Positions 1 through 8,930 are shown, numbered from the stretch's first letter. The stretch is 64,000 nt of DNA from JAAYEA01 sp012689325 (GCA_036841525.1 DAITVZ010000007.1:1-64000), one strand, 5' to 3'. A program made the numbers and translations. Notes: a model not told the origin generated them from the sequence alone.

Positions 1-717
1 GAACTGCAGCACGTCGATGCCGGCCTCGATCAGGTCGGGGATGATGCTGGTCATCTTGCCGCACGAGTGCATAAAGACCTTGACCCCCACCTCGTGCGCC
101 ACGCCGCACAGCCGCACAAAGCCCGGCTTGAAGATCCGCCGCCACATCTCGGGCGAGATCATCAGGTTGGTCTGCGTCCCCCAATCCTCACCCAGCATGA
201 CCGCGTCGGCGCCCGCCCGGGCATATTGCCGGATCATCTGCTCCAGGATGTCGTCGATGCGCCGGTGCAACGTCATGATCGCCTCGGGCTCCAGCGCCAG
301 GTCCACCAGGTATTGCTCCATGCGGCGCATGTAGCGGGCGATGTTGAAGGCAAAGCCGGGCAGGCCGCCGATGCAGAACTTGGTCTTCCCTCGGGCGAAA
401 CGTTCCGCGGTGGTTTGGTAATAGGCCGGGTTGCCCAGGTCCGGCAGCGGGATCGTCTCCACGTCGGCCAGGTTTTCTAGCACGCCCTTGGAGACCTCGC
501 CCTTGCTGAACTCTTCCAGGCGCGCCCAGGTGTTGCCCCATTCGTCGATCCGCTCCCAGCGATCGCCCGCGACCCGATGCCAGTGGTTCTCCGCCGTCTG
601 GGGGTAGTCGACGCCGGCATGGTAAAAGTCGTTCCAGTAGGGGTCGGGCATGCTGCCCGGCACCCGCTCGGGGTGGCGAAACTCGACGGCGCGCCGCACG
701 ATCTCTTTGGAATTCAT
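1..717 (-). CDS. Uroporphyrinogen decarboxylase (URO-D) family protein, C-terminus missing
   Basis: The gene enters from the left edge; 239 N-terminal residues are visible, starting at the ATG at 717. The protein opens MNSKEIVRRAVEF and has RVPGSMPDPYW, typical of the URO-D/methyltransferase superfamily. Later come an AGADAVMLGEDWGTQ segment and VKVFMHSCGKMTSIIPDLIEAGID, where His-Ser-Cys-Gly is the metal or substrate loop of the methyltransferase-like branch. True HemE enzymes have a different active site, so this is probably a corrinoid methyltransferase-like or uncharacterised URO-D protein rather than a haem enzyme. It is the last visible gene of the minus-strand run that starts with the CoA-transferase, 11 bp after the EamA transporter gene. 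The substrate is not known. Confidence 0.85.
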   Translation of the reverse strand, partial: MNSKEIVRRAVEFRHPERVPGSMPDPYWNDFYHAGVDYPQTAENHWHRVAGDRWERIDEWGNTWARLEEFSKGEVSKGVLENLADVETIPLPDLGNPAYYQTTAERFARGKTKFCIGGLPGFAFNIARYMRRMEQYLVDLALEPEAIMTLHRRIDDILEQMIRQYARAGADAVMLGEDWGTQTNLMISPEMWRRIFKPGFVRLCGVAHEVGVKVFMHSCGKMTSIIPDLIEAGIDVLQF

Positions 718-728
718 GTCATTCTCCC

Positions 729-1667
729 TTACGTTGAGGCGGCCTGGCCTGGCTGGGCCGCGGCGCTCTGTTGGCGGACCTGATGCCGCTCCGCCCAGAC
801 GATGGCGACGGTTCCGAGGAGCCCCAACACGGCGCCCAGAACCATCATGGCGCTGACTGACTCGTGCAGCACATAGCGCGAGATCATCAGCGTCATAAAG
901 ATGGTGGAATCGGTGATCACCACGGCGGTGCTGGCGGAGCAACGCCGGTACCCCTCGCCCAGGGCCATAAAGCTGCCGCCGGTGATCACCAGCCCCAGGA
1001 AGAGCAGCAAGGCCCAGGTGCCGGCGCTGTAGCTCCGCGAGAAGCCTCCCGCGTTCCAGGCGAAGGGGAAGGTGATCGCGCTGCTCATGGCAAAGACCGG
1101 GATCAGGATCTCCAGGCTGGAGAACCTGGACGAGAGCACCTTTTGCGAGCAGAACTGCACCGCCGAGGAGACGCCGGCCAGCGCCAGCAGGGCATTGCCC
1201 CAAAAGTGCTCGGGGGCCAGCAGGGTGCTCAGCGCCTGCCCGTTCCACCAGATCAGGATCAGGCCGCCGACCGAGATGACCAGCCCCACCCACTTGCGCC
1301 CGATGCCCTCGCCGATGATCCATTTGGCCAAGATCGCCATGCTGATGGTCTGCACCGGGGCCAGGATCGCCACGGCGTTGGTGGGGGCCTGGACCAGGCC
1401 CGCGTTATAGAGCAAATAGTTGCCGGCCCGGCCCAGCGCGCCCAGGATAACCCAGGGCAGGAGCCAGCGGATGCGCCGCCAGCTCCCTTTCCGCAGGGCA
1501 AAGACCGCCGCAAAGACCAGCACGCCGAGAAAGACCCGGAAGAACGAGATGGTATACGGGTCCACGGTGGCGGTGAGTTGCTTGACCGTGGAGGCCACAA
1601 AGCCCCAGCACAGGGCGACAAAGAAGAGCAGGGCGATCCCTATCGCATTATCACGGCTGTTGGTCAT
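729..1667 (-). CDS. EamA/DMT-family membrane transporter
   Basis: This is a 312-residue integral membrane protein with about ten hydrophobic segments, the usual size and topology for the drug/metabolite transporter superfamily with two EamA repeats. The first repeat ends around GNYLLYNAGLVQAPTNAVAILAPVQ, which matches the conserved N-x-A-x4-P-hydrophobic pattern. The second ends near the C-terminus (SMMVLGAVLGLLGTVAIV). Family members export or import small metabolites, and the substrate cannot be read from sequence. It lies between the DUF4091 gene (53 bp upstream) and the URO-D gene (11 bp downstream) on the same strand, so co-transcription is likely. The ribosome site before the ATG at 1667 is weak. 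Confidence 0.88.
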   Translation of the reverse strand: MTNSRDNAIGIALLFFVALCWGFVASTVKQLTATVDPYTISFFRVFLGVLVFAAVFALRKGSWRRIRWLLPWVILGALGRAGNYLLYNAGLVQAPTNAVAILAPVQTISMAILAKWIIGEGIGRKWVGLVISVGGLILIWWNGQALSTLLAPEHFWGNALLALAGVSSAVQFCSQKVLSSRFSSLEILIPVFAMSSAITFPFAWNAGGFSRSYSAGTWALLLFLGLVITGGSFMALGEGYRRCSASTAVVITDSTIFMTLMISRYVLHESVSAMMVLGAVLGLLGTVAIVWAERHQVRQQSAAAQPGQAAST

Positions 1668-1720
1668 GCGGGCCGCCCCGCTGGCAACCCGACTCTTGCT
1701 TTGCCCACAGTGCTTCCCGC

Positions 1721-3499
1721 CTATCCCGCCGCTAGGGCCTCGACGATCATGGCATGCGCCGCCGCATAGTCCGCCGGGTCCAGCGAGTACAGCTCGGCCG
1801 CGCGCTCCGGCGGGGCGCCGACGAAGGCGGTCAGCGAATCCACCCGCAGCAACCGGGCAAAGGCCGCGTCGATGACCTCCTGCGCCCGTGCCGCTCCCAG
1901 CTTGTCCTGGAGCATCTTGAGCAGCACAAAGTCCTGGATGCCGGCGCGCAGCGCCTCGTAGCGCAGCGTCTCCACCGGCGCGCCGTCCGCTCCCGGCAAG
2001 ACAAAGTGCATGTCGCCGGCGTTCCAGAAGGGCGCGCGCCAGCTAATCCGCTCGTAGGGCTTGGCTGGCCACAGGCAAAAGGCCCAGCGCAGGAAACCGT
2101 CCAGGTCGAGCCGCTGGGTGAGCCAGCCCAGCAGGCGCGCTTCCGGCAGCGGCGAGCGCAGGAAGGTGTTCGGGATCGGCGGCCCGCAGCAGATGTACCA
2201 AAGCATCCGCCCGTTCTTGCGCCGCAGCTCCCGGGTGATCTTCATGGTCAGCTCCGGGTCGCGGAAGGCGTTGGCCAGGTTGGGCACCCAATCCAGCACG
2301 GCGGAATCGGCTTCCCCCATGAACTCGTAATGGTTGATGGCGATCTTGAAGCGGAAAGCCGGGGCGGCTTTTTGCACGAAGCGCATCCGCTCGTTAAAGA
2401 CCGCCACGTCGGAGGGCTCGTCGGCGGTGATGCGCACCCGCTCCATGCGCCCGGTGCGCTGGAAAAAGTCCGCCAGCAACTGGATAAAGGCGCTCAGCTC
2501 GCGGGCGGTGCGCAGGTAGGTGATGCGCTCCGTGGCCTCGTCGTAGCAGCGCACGCGGATGCTATCGGGCGCATCCGGGGCCACCTTGCCAAAGCCATAG
2601 TTCTCATCCACCCAGATGTTGAGCAGGCCAAAGACCTCGATCTCGCGGGCGATGCCATGCTTTTCCGCCAGCGCCAGTTGCCGCTCCAGCTTGGTCGTGT
2701 CCAGATAGAGCTGGCCCTGGCGATCGCGGCGCGCGTCCACGATGGCGTGCTCATAGACATAGGAGGGGTAGTGGGCGTCGAGGAAGCAGCGCTGGCCCGA
2801 CCAGGGCATCTCGGCGGCGATGATGGTGACGGCCTTTTGGCCGAGCCGCGCCAGGCTGGCATAGTAGCGGTCCAGCACCTCGAAATGGGCGTCGCTCCAC
2901 AGCGGCGCGTGGTGATGCAGGGCCACGCTGGTGGCGTGCTGCCAGAGGTCTAGGTGGAAGGGCCAGTCGGCGGGATCGGGCAGCGTGGCCTCGGCCACCT
3001 GCAAGGTGAAGGCGCCTCGCCAGGCCAACTCCTCATCGCCAAAGCCGAACTGGCCATAGGCCTTGATCTGGCCGGTATAGCTTCCCGCGGCCAGCGACTT
3101 GGGCACCGCGATGCGCACGTAGGCAGCCTGGGGCCGGTTGGCGGGAACCTGGATGTGGTCGGCCCGGTCCAGGTACTCGCTGCGCCAGCGCCGGTCGTCG
3201 TCCTCCAGGTAGCCCACGGGGAAGACCTCGACCGCCTCGGCGGGCAGCCCGGCGAGGTCGACTTGCAGGCGCACCCTGGGCTCGAACCCCAGCGGGGCGA
3301 TCCAGTTGGCCGGGCCGACGGTCAGGGTGAAGGGCTCGCTGGCCTGCAACAGGACCTGAAGCCCCACCACCTCGTTGCGCACCGCCGCGAGCGACGGCCG
3401 CTCCAGGAACCAGGCGCGGATATCGGTGGTGCGGGTGGACCATTCGAGCTTGACCAGGGCATCGGCCAGGCCGATGCGCAGATCCGCCGGTTGTGTCAT
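1721..3499 (-). CDS. DUF4091 domain protein, glycoside-hydrolase-like
   Basis: This protein of about 592 residues has an N-terminal beta-rich region and a C-terminal DUF4091 module of the kind found near GH123-like proteins. Supporting segments are VRITADEPSD in the barrel-like middle, MLWYICCGPPIPNTFLR, LDLDGFLRWAFCLWP, and the C-terminal VETLRYEALRAGIQDFVLLKML, which resembles the family's 'R-x-EALRDGIEDYEYL' ending. The start is placed at the ATG at 3499, which overlaps the HIT stop as ATGA; an in-frame ATG at 3538 lies inside the HIT gene and is less likely. No signal peptide is evident, so it is probably cytoplasmic. A sugar-active role is suggested by the family, but the substrate is unknown. 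Confidence 0.8.
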   Translation of the reverse strand: MTQPADLRIGLADALVKLEWSTRTTDIRAWFLERPSLAAVRNEVVGLQVLLQASEPFTLTVGPANWIAPLGFEPRVRLQVDLAGLPAEAVEVFPVGYLEDDDRRWRSEYLDRADHIQVPANRPQAAYVRIAVPKSLAAGSYTGQIKAYGQFGFGDEELAWRGAFTLQVAEATLPDPADWPFHLDLWQHATSVALHHHAPLWSDAHFEVLDRYYASLARLGQKAVTIIAAEMPWSGQRCFLDAHYPSYVYEHAIVDARRDRQGQLYLDTTKLERQLALAEKHGIAREIEVFGLLNIWVDENYGFGKVAPDAPDSIRVRCYDEATERITYLRTARELSAFIQLLADFFQRTGRMERVRITADEPSDVAVFNERMRFVQKAAPAFRFKIAINHYEFMGEADSAVLDWVPNLANAFRDPELTMKITRELRRKNGRMLWYICCGPPIPNTFLRSPLPEARLLGWLTQRLDLDGFLRWAFCLWPAKPYERISWRAPFWNAGDMHFVLPGADGAPVETLRYEALRAGIQDFVLLKMLQDKLGAARAQEVIDAAFARLLRVDSLTAFVGAPPERAAELYSLDPADYAAAHAMIVEALAAG

Positions 3500-3948
3500 G
3501 ACGCTCCCTTCTGCCCGCCATCGGGGGCGGGCAAGCAAGATCGGATTTTGGCGGCGATCTCGTCCAGTTCCTCGTACGGGGCGCGACGGGGATAGCCCTC
3601 CGGCGTGCGCAGCCCAAAGCCGTCACCTGCCGTGCGCGGAATCAGGTGCAGGTGGATGTGCCAGACGTCTTGCAGGGCCACCGCCTCCGCGGCCATAAAG
3701 AGGTTCATCCCCTCGCAGCCCGTGGCGGCGCGCATGGGGTTCGCCAGCTTGGCGGCCAGCTCCATCAGCCGGGCGGCCACATCCGGCGGGCAGCCGAAAA
3801 TGTTCCGGTAGTGGCGCTTGGGAATGATCAGGGTGTGCCCTGGCGTCACCGGGTGGATGTCCATGAAGGCCAGGGCCTCGTCGTCCTCGTAGACGACGCT
3901 GGCCGGGGCCCGCCCTGCGGCAATCTCGCAAAAGATGCAACGCTCCAT
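3496..3948 (-). CDS. HIT (histidine triad) family hydrolase
   Basis: This 150-residue protein has the histidine-triad motif WHIHLHLIP (His97, His99, His101) and an N-terminal CIFCEI pair of cysteines typical of Hint-type zinc-binding members. HIT proteins hydrolyse nucleoside phosphoramidates or dinucleotides through a nucleotidyl-His intermediate. The segment DIHPVTPGHTLIIPKRHY is the conserved core. The C-terminal tail after residue 110 is a little longer than in minimal Hint proteins. The gene is 10 bp after the crotonase gene and overlaps the DUF4091 gene by ATGA, so it sits within an operon. Physiological substrate unknown. Confidence 0.93.
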   Translation of the reverse strand: MERCIFCEIAAGRAPASVVYEDDEALAFMDIHPVTPGHTLIIPKRHYRNIFGCPPDVAARLMELAAKLANPMRAATGCEGMNLFMAAEAVALQDVWHIHLHLIPRTAGDGFGLRTPEGYPRRAPYEELDEIAAKIRSCLPAPDGGQKGAS

Positions 3949-3958
3949 GCTCGCCTCG

Positions 3959-4744
3959 CTAGTTGCAGTGAAAGACCGCCGGCCGCTTCTCTTTGAAGGC
4001 CGCCACGCCCTCCTTAAAGTCGTGCGACTTGAAGCACTGCATGTTGACGCGGCGCTCCAGCTCGTAGCCCTCCTCCAGCGTTTTGGTCAGGGCGGCGTTG
4101 ATGCAGACCTTGGAGCCGCGGACCGAGATCGGGGCGTTGGCGGCGATCTCTTTGGCGTATTCCTCCACGCCCTGGGCCCAGCTCTCCTCCGGGACGACCC
4201 GGTTGACCAGGCCCATCGGCATTGCCTCCTCCGCCGTGACCCGCCGCCCGGTAAAGATCAGGTCCTTGGCAATGCCCGGGCCGACCAGCCGCGTCAGGCG
4301 TTGGGTGCCGCCGGTGCCGGGGATCACGCCCAGCTTGGCCTCCGGCAGGCCGAGCTTGGCGCCCACCTTGGCGATGCGGAGGTCGCAGGCCAGGGCGAAC
4401 TCGAGCCCGCCGCCCAGGGTGTAGCCGTTCAGCGCGGCGATGGTGGGCATCTCCAACGCGGCGATCTTGTCAAAGAACTTTTGGTTGAGGACCAGCCACT
4501 TTTCAAAGTCCTCCGAGGTCATGGCGGCCATGTCGTTGATGTCCGCGCCCACCGAAAAGGCCCGGTCGCCATCGCCGGTAAAGATCAGCACGCGGATGCT
4601 GCCGCTCAGCGCCGTCATCACATCCAGCGCCGCTTGCAGCTCGCTGAGCATGGCTGTGTTCAGGGCGTTCATGACGTCAGGCCGCTTGAGCACCATGGTG
4701 CACAGCGGGTCGCGGCGGATGATGCGGATATGGTTCCAAGGCAT
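3959..4744 (-). CDS. Enoyl-CoA hydratase/isomerase (crotonase) family protein
   Basis: This is a 261-residue crotonase-fold protein, normal length for the family. It has FSVGADINDM and ALNGYTLGGGLEFALACDLRIA (oxyanion-hole loops) and LGLPEAKLGVIPGTGGTQRL, whose Glu matches the first catalytic Glu of enoyl-CoA hydratases. At the place of the second catalytic Glu the sequence reads IAKDLIFTG, so an Asp appears to replace it. That makes strict hydratase activity uncertain and isomerase or another crotonase chemistry possible. It is 16 bp downstream of the CoA-transferase gene, which suggests a joint role in activating and processing an organic acid as its CoA ester. Confidence 0.9.
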   Translation of the reverse strand: MPWNHIRIIRRDPLCTMVLKRPDVMNALNTAMLSELQAALDVMTALSGSIRVLIFTGDGDRAFSVGADINDMAAMTSEDFEKWLVLNQKFFDKIAALEMPTIAALNGYTLGGGLEFALACDLRIAKVGAKLGLPEAKLGVIPGTGGTQRLTRLVGPGIAKDLIFTGRRVTAEEAMPMGLVNRVVPEESWAQGVEEYAKEIAANAPISVRGSKVCINAALTKTLEEGYELERRVNMQCFKSHDFKEGVAAFKEKRPAVFHCN

Positions 4745-4760
4745 GGTTCATACTCCCTTT

Positions 4761-6317
4761 CTACTTAAAGCTGGCCGCCAAGCCGAGGAGCGCATCCCGA
4801 AAGAGGCGGGGGTCCATCGTTTTCAGCTCGGGGGCCACGGCAGGGCGGAAGCCCATCTGGCCGATGACGTCTTTTTCCAGCGCGACGCCCGGCGCGATCT
4901 CGATGATCTCCAGCCCGGCCTCGCCGAGGCGCAACACGGCGCGCTCGGTGATATAGAGCGCGCGCTGGCCGCGTTGCCGGGCGTATGCGCCGCTATAGGT
5001 GATCTGCTCCACTTGCGGGACGAATTTGGATATCTTGCCTTCCTTGGCGATGGTGATTTGCCCATCCTGAACGCGGACGTCCACGCCGCCCGCGGTGAGG
5101 GCGCCGCAAAAGACGACCTGTTTGGCGTTCTGCGAGAGGTTGATAAAGCCGCCCGGGCCGATCAGCCGGCCGGCAAAGCGGCTGACGTTGACGTTGCCGA
5201 GGGTATCCACCTGGGCAAAGGAGAGAAACGTGGTGTCCACGCCGCCGCCATCGTAAAAGTCGAACTGGTAGGGGGCGTCCATGATGGCCTCGGCGTTGGC
5301 GGCTAAGCCAAAGTCGCCGCCGCCCGCAGGAATGCCGCCCACGGCTCCCTGCTCGATGGTCAGCGTGAAGCGGTCAAAGATGCCCTCCTCCGCCGCCACC
5401 GCCGCCACGCCATCCGAGATGCCAAAGCCGATATTGCACACCGCGCCGGGCCGCAGCTCCAACGCCGCGCGCCGCGCGATCACCTTGCGGATATCCAGGG
5501 GCATGGGCGGCACGCTGCCGACGGGGAGGCGGATCTCGCCGGCATAGGCGGGGTTGTGGCCCGTGAAGGCCGACATGGTCTGGGCCTCGTCCACGACGAT
5601 CGCGTCCACCAGGATGCCCGGGATTTGCACCTGGCGCGGGTCCAGCGAGCCGGCCTGGGCCAGGCGTTTGACTTGCACCAGGACGAGGCCGCCCGAGTTG
5701 TGCGCGGCTTGCGCCGCGGCAAGCGCTTCCAGCTTGACGCCCTCATGCTCCATGGTGACGTTGCCATGCTCATCCGCCGTGGTGCCGCGGATGACGGCGA
5801 CATCCACGGGGAAAGCGGGGTAAAAGAGCTGCTCCTGTCCGGCCAGCTCGATCAAATGCACCAGGTCCTCGGCGGTGCGGGCGTTGCACTTGCCGCCCTC
5901 CAGTCGGGGGTCCACAAAGGTCTGCAGGCCCACGTGGGTGATCACCCCGGGGTGCCCGCCGGCGATGGCGCGGAAGAGGTGGGAGATCACCCCCTGCGGG
6001 AGGCAATAGGCTTCCACTTCGTTTTCCATGACCATGCGGCAGATATTGGGCGACCAAGACCAGTGCCCCGCGATCACCCGCTTGGTCATGCCGGGGTGCG
6101 CGAAGCGGTCGGTGCCCCCGCCCTTGTGGTCGCCCAGCCCGCAGGGATGGCAGACGGTCAGGTTGGTGGGCTGTCCGGTGGTCAGGAAGCGCTGTTCCAG
6201 CGCGGCCAGAATCTTGGTCGGCTCGTTGACGCCGCCGCCCGAGCAACTGACGATGATCGATGCCCCGTCGCGGACGAGCGCGACGGCCTCTTCGGCGGAC
6301 ATGAGCTTGGCTGCCAT
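4761..6317 (-). CDS. Family I acyl-CoA:carboxylate CoA-transferase
   Basis: At 518 residues this is a fused alpha/beta CoA-transferase like propionate CoA-transferase. The N-terminal half has GASIIVSCSGGGVNEPTKIL; the C-terminal half has VCNIGFGISDGVAAVAAEEG and TLTIEQGAVGG, in which Glu322 is the expected catalytic glutamate that forms the glutamyl-CoA thioester. The enzyme moves CoA between carboxylic acids in the cytoplasm. It is first in a gene run with the crotonase and HIT genes and follows a hairpin behind the ABC permeases. Specificity (acetate, propionate, lactate or acetoacetate) cannot be assigned from sequence alone. Confidence 0.92.
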   Translation of the reverse strand: MAAKLMSAEEAVALVRDGASIIVSCSGGGVNEPTKILAALEQRFLTTGQPTNLTVCHPCGLGDHKGGGTDRFAHPGMTKRVIAGHWSWSPNICRMVMENEVEAYCLPQGVISHLFRAIAGGHPGVITHVGLQTFVDPRLEGGKCNARTAEDLVHLIELAGQEQLFYPAFPVDVAVIRGTTADEHGNVTMEHEGVKLEALAAAQAAHNSGGLVLVQVKRLAQAGSLDPRQVQIPGILVDAIVVDEAQTMSAFTGHNPAYAGEIRLPVGSVPPMPLDIRKVIARRAALELRPGAVCNIGFGISDGVAAVAAEEGIFDRFTLTIEQGAVGGIPAGGGDFGLAANAEAIMDAPYQFDFYDGGGVDTTFLSFAQVDTLGNVNVSRFAGRLIGPGGFINLSQNAKQVVFCGALTAGGVDVRVQDGQITIAKEGKISKFVPQVEQITYSGAYARQRGQRALYITERAVLRLGEAGLEIIEIAPGVALEKDVIGQMGFRPAVAPELKTMDPRLFRDALLGLAASFK

Positions 6318-6348
6318 GACGTCAAGACGCTCCTCTATTTATGACAAA

Positions 6349-6392
6349 GCGCACGGCCAAGATTGCAGCGAATCAAGCTCTTGACCGTGCGC
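6349..6392 (-). terminator. Hairpin terminator behind the dppC-like gene
   Basis: A 13-bp inverted repeat (arms 6349-6361 and 6380-6392, one G-T type mismatch, 18-nt loop) lies between the ABC permease stop and the CoA-transferase start. Read on the minus strand it is followed by TTTGTC and an AT-rich stretch, so it may end the permease transcript. It could also leave partial read-through into the CoA-transferase operon. Confidence 0.55.
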
Positions 6393-6420
6393 CATGATCG
6401 GGCAACTGCGATACCGTGGT

Positions 6421-7557
6421 CTATCGCGAGTACGGGTCCGCCGCGTCGCGCAGGCCGTCGCCCAAAAAGTTGTAGGCCAGCACTGCCAGCACCACGGCGA
6501 TGCCAGGGATCAGCAACCAGGGCGCCAGCGCCACCGAGCGCAGGTTCTGGGCATCCTGCAGCAGCACGCCCCAGCTAATCGCTGGGGGGCGGATGCCCAG
6601 GCCCAGAAAACTGAGACTGGTCTCGCTAAGGATCATGCCCGGGATCGAGAGCGTCAACGAGGCGATGATGTGGCTCAGGAACGAGGGGACCATGTGCCGC
6701 ACGATGATGCGGAACTCGGAGGAGCCCACCAGCCGCGCCGACATGACGAAATCCTCTTCCCGGAGCGACAAGAACTTGCCTCGCACCACCCGGGCCAGTC
6801 CGGTCCAGCTGATGAAGGAGAGGATGATGGTGATGGAGAAATAGACCCGTACCGGCGGCCAGTCCTTGGGCACCGCCGCGCTCAGCGCCATCCAGAGTGG
6901 GATCGAGGGAATGGAGCGGATGAACTCGATGATCCTCTGCACGACGGTATCATACACGCCGCTGAAATAGCCGGATGACCCGCCGATCAAGATGCCAAAG
7001 ACCATGCTCATCAACACGCCCACCAAGCCAATGGTCATGGATACCCGGGTGCCCACCAGGAGCCGCGAGAGCAGGTCGCGCCCCAACCGGTCCGCGCCCA
7101 ACACAAAGACGACCTGGTCATTACTAGCTGCGCCAAACAGGTGAAGGGTGCCCGGGATCAACCCCCACAACTTGTAGGGGTCGCCCTGGACCAAGAAGCG
7201 CAGCGGGACTTCGACGGAGCGATCGACCTCGAAGACCATACGCAGGGATTCCGGGTCGCGATGGCCCACCAGCCCGTAGGCATAGAGGCCGAGCCCGTTC
7301 TGGCCGTAAAAGTGCACACGCTGCGGCTGAGCATAGGCGAACTTGACGTCGTAGCGATGCGGGTCATAGGGGGCCAGGAACTCGCAAAAGATGGTGATCA
7401 GATAAAGCCCGATCAGGATGAATCCCCCCACAATGGCCATCTTGTGCCTGCGGAACTTCCACCACATCAATTGCCATTGCGTGGCGACGTAAACCTTGTC
7501 CTGACCTCCGCCTGGCGCGATCTCTTCGAGCTCGTTCACCAAAACGCCGTCTGTCAT
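6421..7557 (-). CDS. ABC transporter permease, peptide/nickel type (DppC-like)
   Basis: This 378-residue inner-membrane permease has an N-terminal cytoplasmic tail, a first membrane helix (MAIVGGFILIGLYLITIF) followed by a long soluble loop with DPHRYD, and a C-terminal core of five helices. The core has the DppC/OppC signature GADRLGRDLLSRLLVGTRVS and the EAA-type loop around SEFRIIVRHMVPSFL. Family members pair with a DppB-like subunit, two ATPases and a lipoprotein that binds peptides or sugars. The loop of about 120 residues between helices 1 and 2 is longer than usual. It follows the DppB-like gene by one base. No ATPase or binding protein is encoded nearby. Confidence 0.92.
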   Translation of the reverse strand: MTDGVLVNELEEIAPGGGQDKVYVATQWQLMWWKFRRHKMAIVGGFILIGLYLITIFCEFLAPYDPHRYDVKFAYAQPQRVHFYGQNGLGLYAYGLVGHRDPESLRMVFEVDRSVEVPLRFLVQGDPYKLWGLIPGTLHLFGAASNDQVVFVLGADRLGRDLLSRLLVGTRVSMTIGLVGVLMSMVFGILIGGSSGYFSGVYDTVVQRIIEFIRSIPSIPLWMALSAAVPKDWPPVRVYFSITIILSFISWTGLARVVRGKFLSLREEDFVMSARLVGSSEFRIIVRHMVPSFLSHIIASLTLSIPGMILSETSLSFLGLGIRPPAISWGVLLQDAQNLRSVALAPWLLIPGIAVVLAVLAYNFLGDGLRDAADPYSR

Positions 7558-7558
7558 G

Positions 7559-8548
7559 TCAGTCGCCTCCCATGCGGATACGCGGATCTACCCAAGCGAG
7601 CAGCAGGTCCGAGAGCAAGGTACCGATCACCGTCAAAATGCTCAGCATCATCAAAAAGCTCGAAGCCAGGTACATATCCTGGTTCATCAACGCGCGTAAC
7701 AGCAGCGGGCCGGTGGTCGGCAAGCTCAACACGACCGAAACGATGGTGGACCCAGAGACGAGGCCTGGCAATGCCCAGCCAATGGTGCTCACAAACGGGT
7801 TGAGCGCCACGCGCACCGGATACTTGAAGAGCAGCTTGCGCTCCAGCAGCCCCTTGGCTCGGGCGGTGGTGACGTAAGGCTTGCGCAGTTCGTCCAGCAG
7901 GTTGGCGCGCATGGTGCGGATCATTCCCGCGGTGCCGCTGGTGCCCAAGATGATCATGGGCAGCCAGAGGTGCCCCAGCATGTCCACCACCTTGGCCCAA
8001 CTCCACGGGGCGGACTGGTATTGCTGCGAGAATAGCCCGCTCAGGCTCAGCCCGAACTTGGAAAAGGCGTACCACATGATCACCAGCGCGATCAAAAAGT
8101 CGGGGATGCCCAGGCCGATAAAGCCCAGCCCGGTGGCGATATAGTCAAAGAGCGAATACTGGTGCGTCGCCGAGTAGACACCGACGATGAACCCGATGAT
8201 CTGCGTAAACAGCAGGGTGGCCAAGCTGATCACAAAGGTGAGCGCCAGCCGCTCCCAAATCAGCTCGTTGACCGGTTTGTTCCATTCGAACGACATGCCC
8301 ATATCGCCCCGAATGAACTTGCCGATCCAGAAAAAGTACCGGCTCACCAGTGGGCGATCCAGGCCGTACTGCCGCCTGAGGGCCTCGAGCTGTTCCTGGT
8401 CGATGGTGTCGCCTCCAGCAGCGAGGTTGGCGACATGGGCGGTGAGATAGTCCCCTGGCGGAAGCTCGATAACAAAAAAGGCCACCAGCGAGATACCGAC
8501 AAGCGTGGGAATCAGGAGCAACAACCTGCGGACGAGAAACTGGAGCAT
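7559..8548 (-). CDS. ABC transporter permease, peptide/nickel type (DppB-like)
   Basis: This is a 329-residue permease of the DppB/OppB group. It begins MLQFLVRRLLLLIPTLVGISLVAF, the standard first helix, then PPGDYLT and the YGLDRPLVSRYFFWIG motif. The C-terminal half carries the permease core with YVTTARAKGLLERKLLFKYPVR (EAA loop). The ATG at 8548 is preferred because of this conserved N-terminus and an upstream GGAAAGGA; an in-frame ATG at 8761 would add an unrelated tail. A consensus promoter lies about 260 nt upstream, giving a long leader. With the DppC-like subunit it would form the membrane channel of an oligopeptide-type importer. Confidence 0.93.
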   Translation of the reverse strand: MLQFLVRRLLLLIPTLVGISLVAFFVIELPPGDYLTAHVANLAAGGDTIDQEQLEALRRQYGLDRPLVSRYFFWIGKFIRGDMGMSFEWNKPVNELIWERLALTFVISLATLLFTQIIGFIVGVYSATHQYSLFDYIATGLGFIGLGIPDFLIALVIMWYAFSKFGLSLSGLFSQQYQSAPWSWAKVVDMLGHLWLPMIILGTSGTAGMIRTMRANLLDELRKPYVTTARAKGLLERKLLFKYPVRVALNPFVSTIGWALPGLVSGSTIVSVVLSLPTTGPLLLRALMNQDMYLASSFLMMLSILTVIGTLLSDLLLAWVDPRIRMGGD

Positions 8549-8814
8549 CGATTGCCTGGTCCTTTCCGTGATCGTTCTGGGCACGAGCCCCTGGCGGATT
8601 CGGGGCGGTGCGCACATCAACGCTGACCTGCACCACAGACGCCACACCACCGGCCAGTCACTGCGGGCAACGGTGGCAAGGAAAGCCGCTCGCGCCGCGA
8701 CGCGAGCAGAGTCTCCAACGACCAGGGCACGAACCGTCGGCCGTTCGCGCCCACGAACCATGCAGACGAAAGACAGCCTATCCAGAAGCTAGGGGCGGTC
8801 CCTACATCCATTCC

Positions 8815-8843
8815 ATTATAGCCAAACTGCTGGGGGCTGTCAA
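8815..8843 (-). promoter_or_regulatory. Sigma-70-type promoter for the ABC permease pair
   Basis: On the minus strand TTGACA (8838-8843) and TATAAT (8815-8820) are separated by exactly 17 bp, a perfect consensus. Transcription would start near 8808 and leave a leader of about 260 nt before the DppB-like ATG at 8548. I see no riboswitch that I can name in that leader. Confidence 0.7.
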
Positions 8844-8930
8844 CTCGCCTATGTCGCGCCCGCCTGCCGGGTCGAATGTAAGGCGCAAGTTGGGGATCAT
8901 GACAATCCGTGACGAATCGCCTCGCGCCTC

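Noticed and set aside
1721..3538. Longer N-terminus of the DUF4091 protein (start at 3538)
   Set aside because: It would lie inside the HIT gene, whereas the ATG at 3499 gives a standard ATGA overlap.
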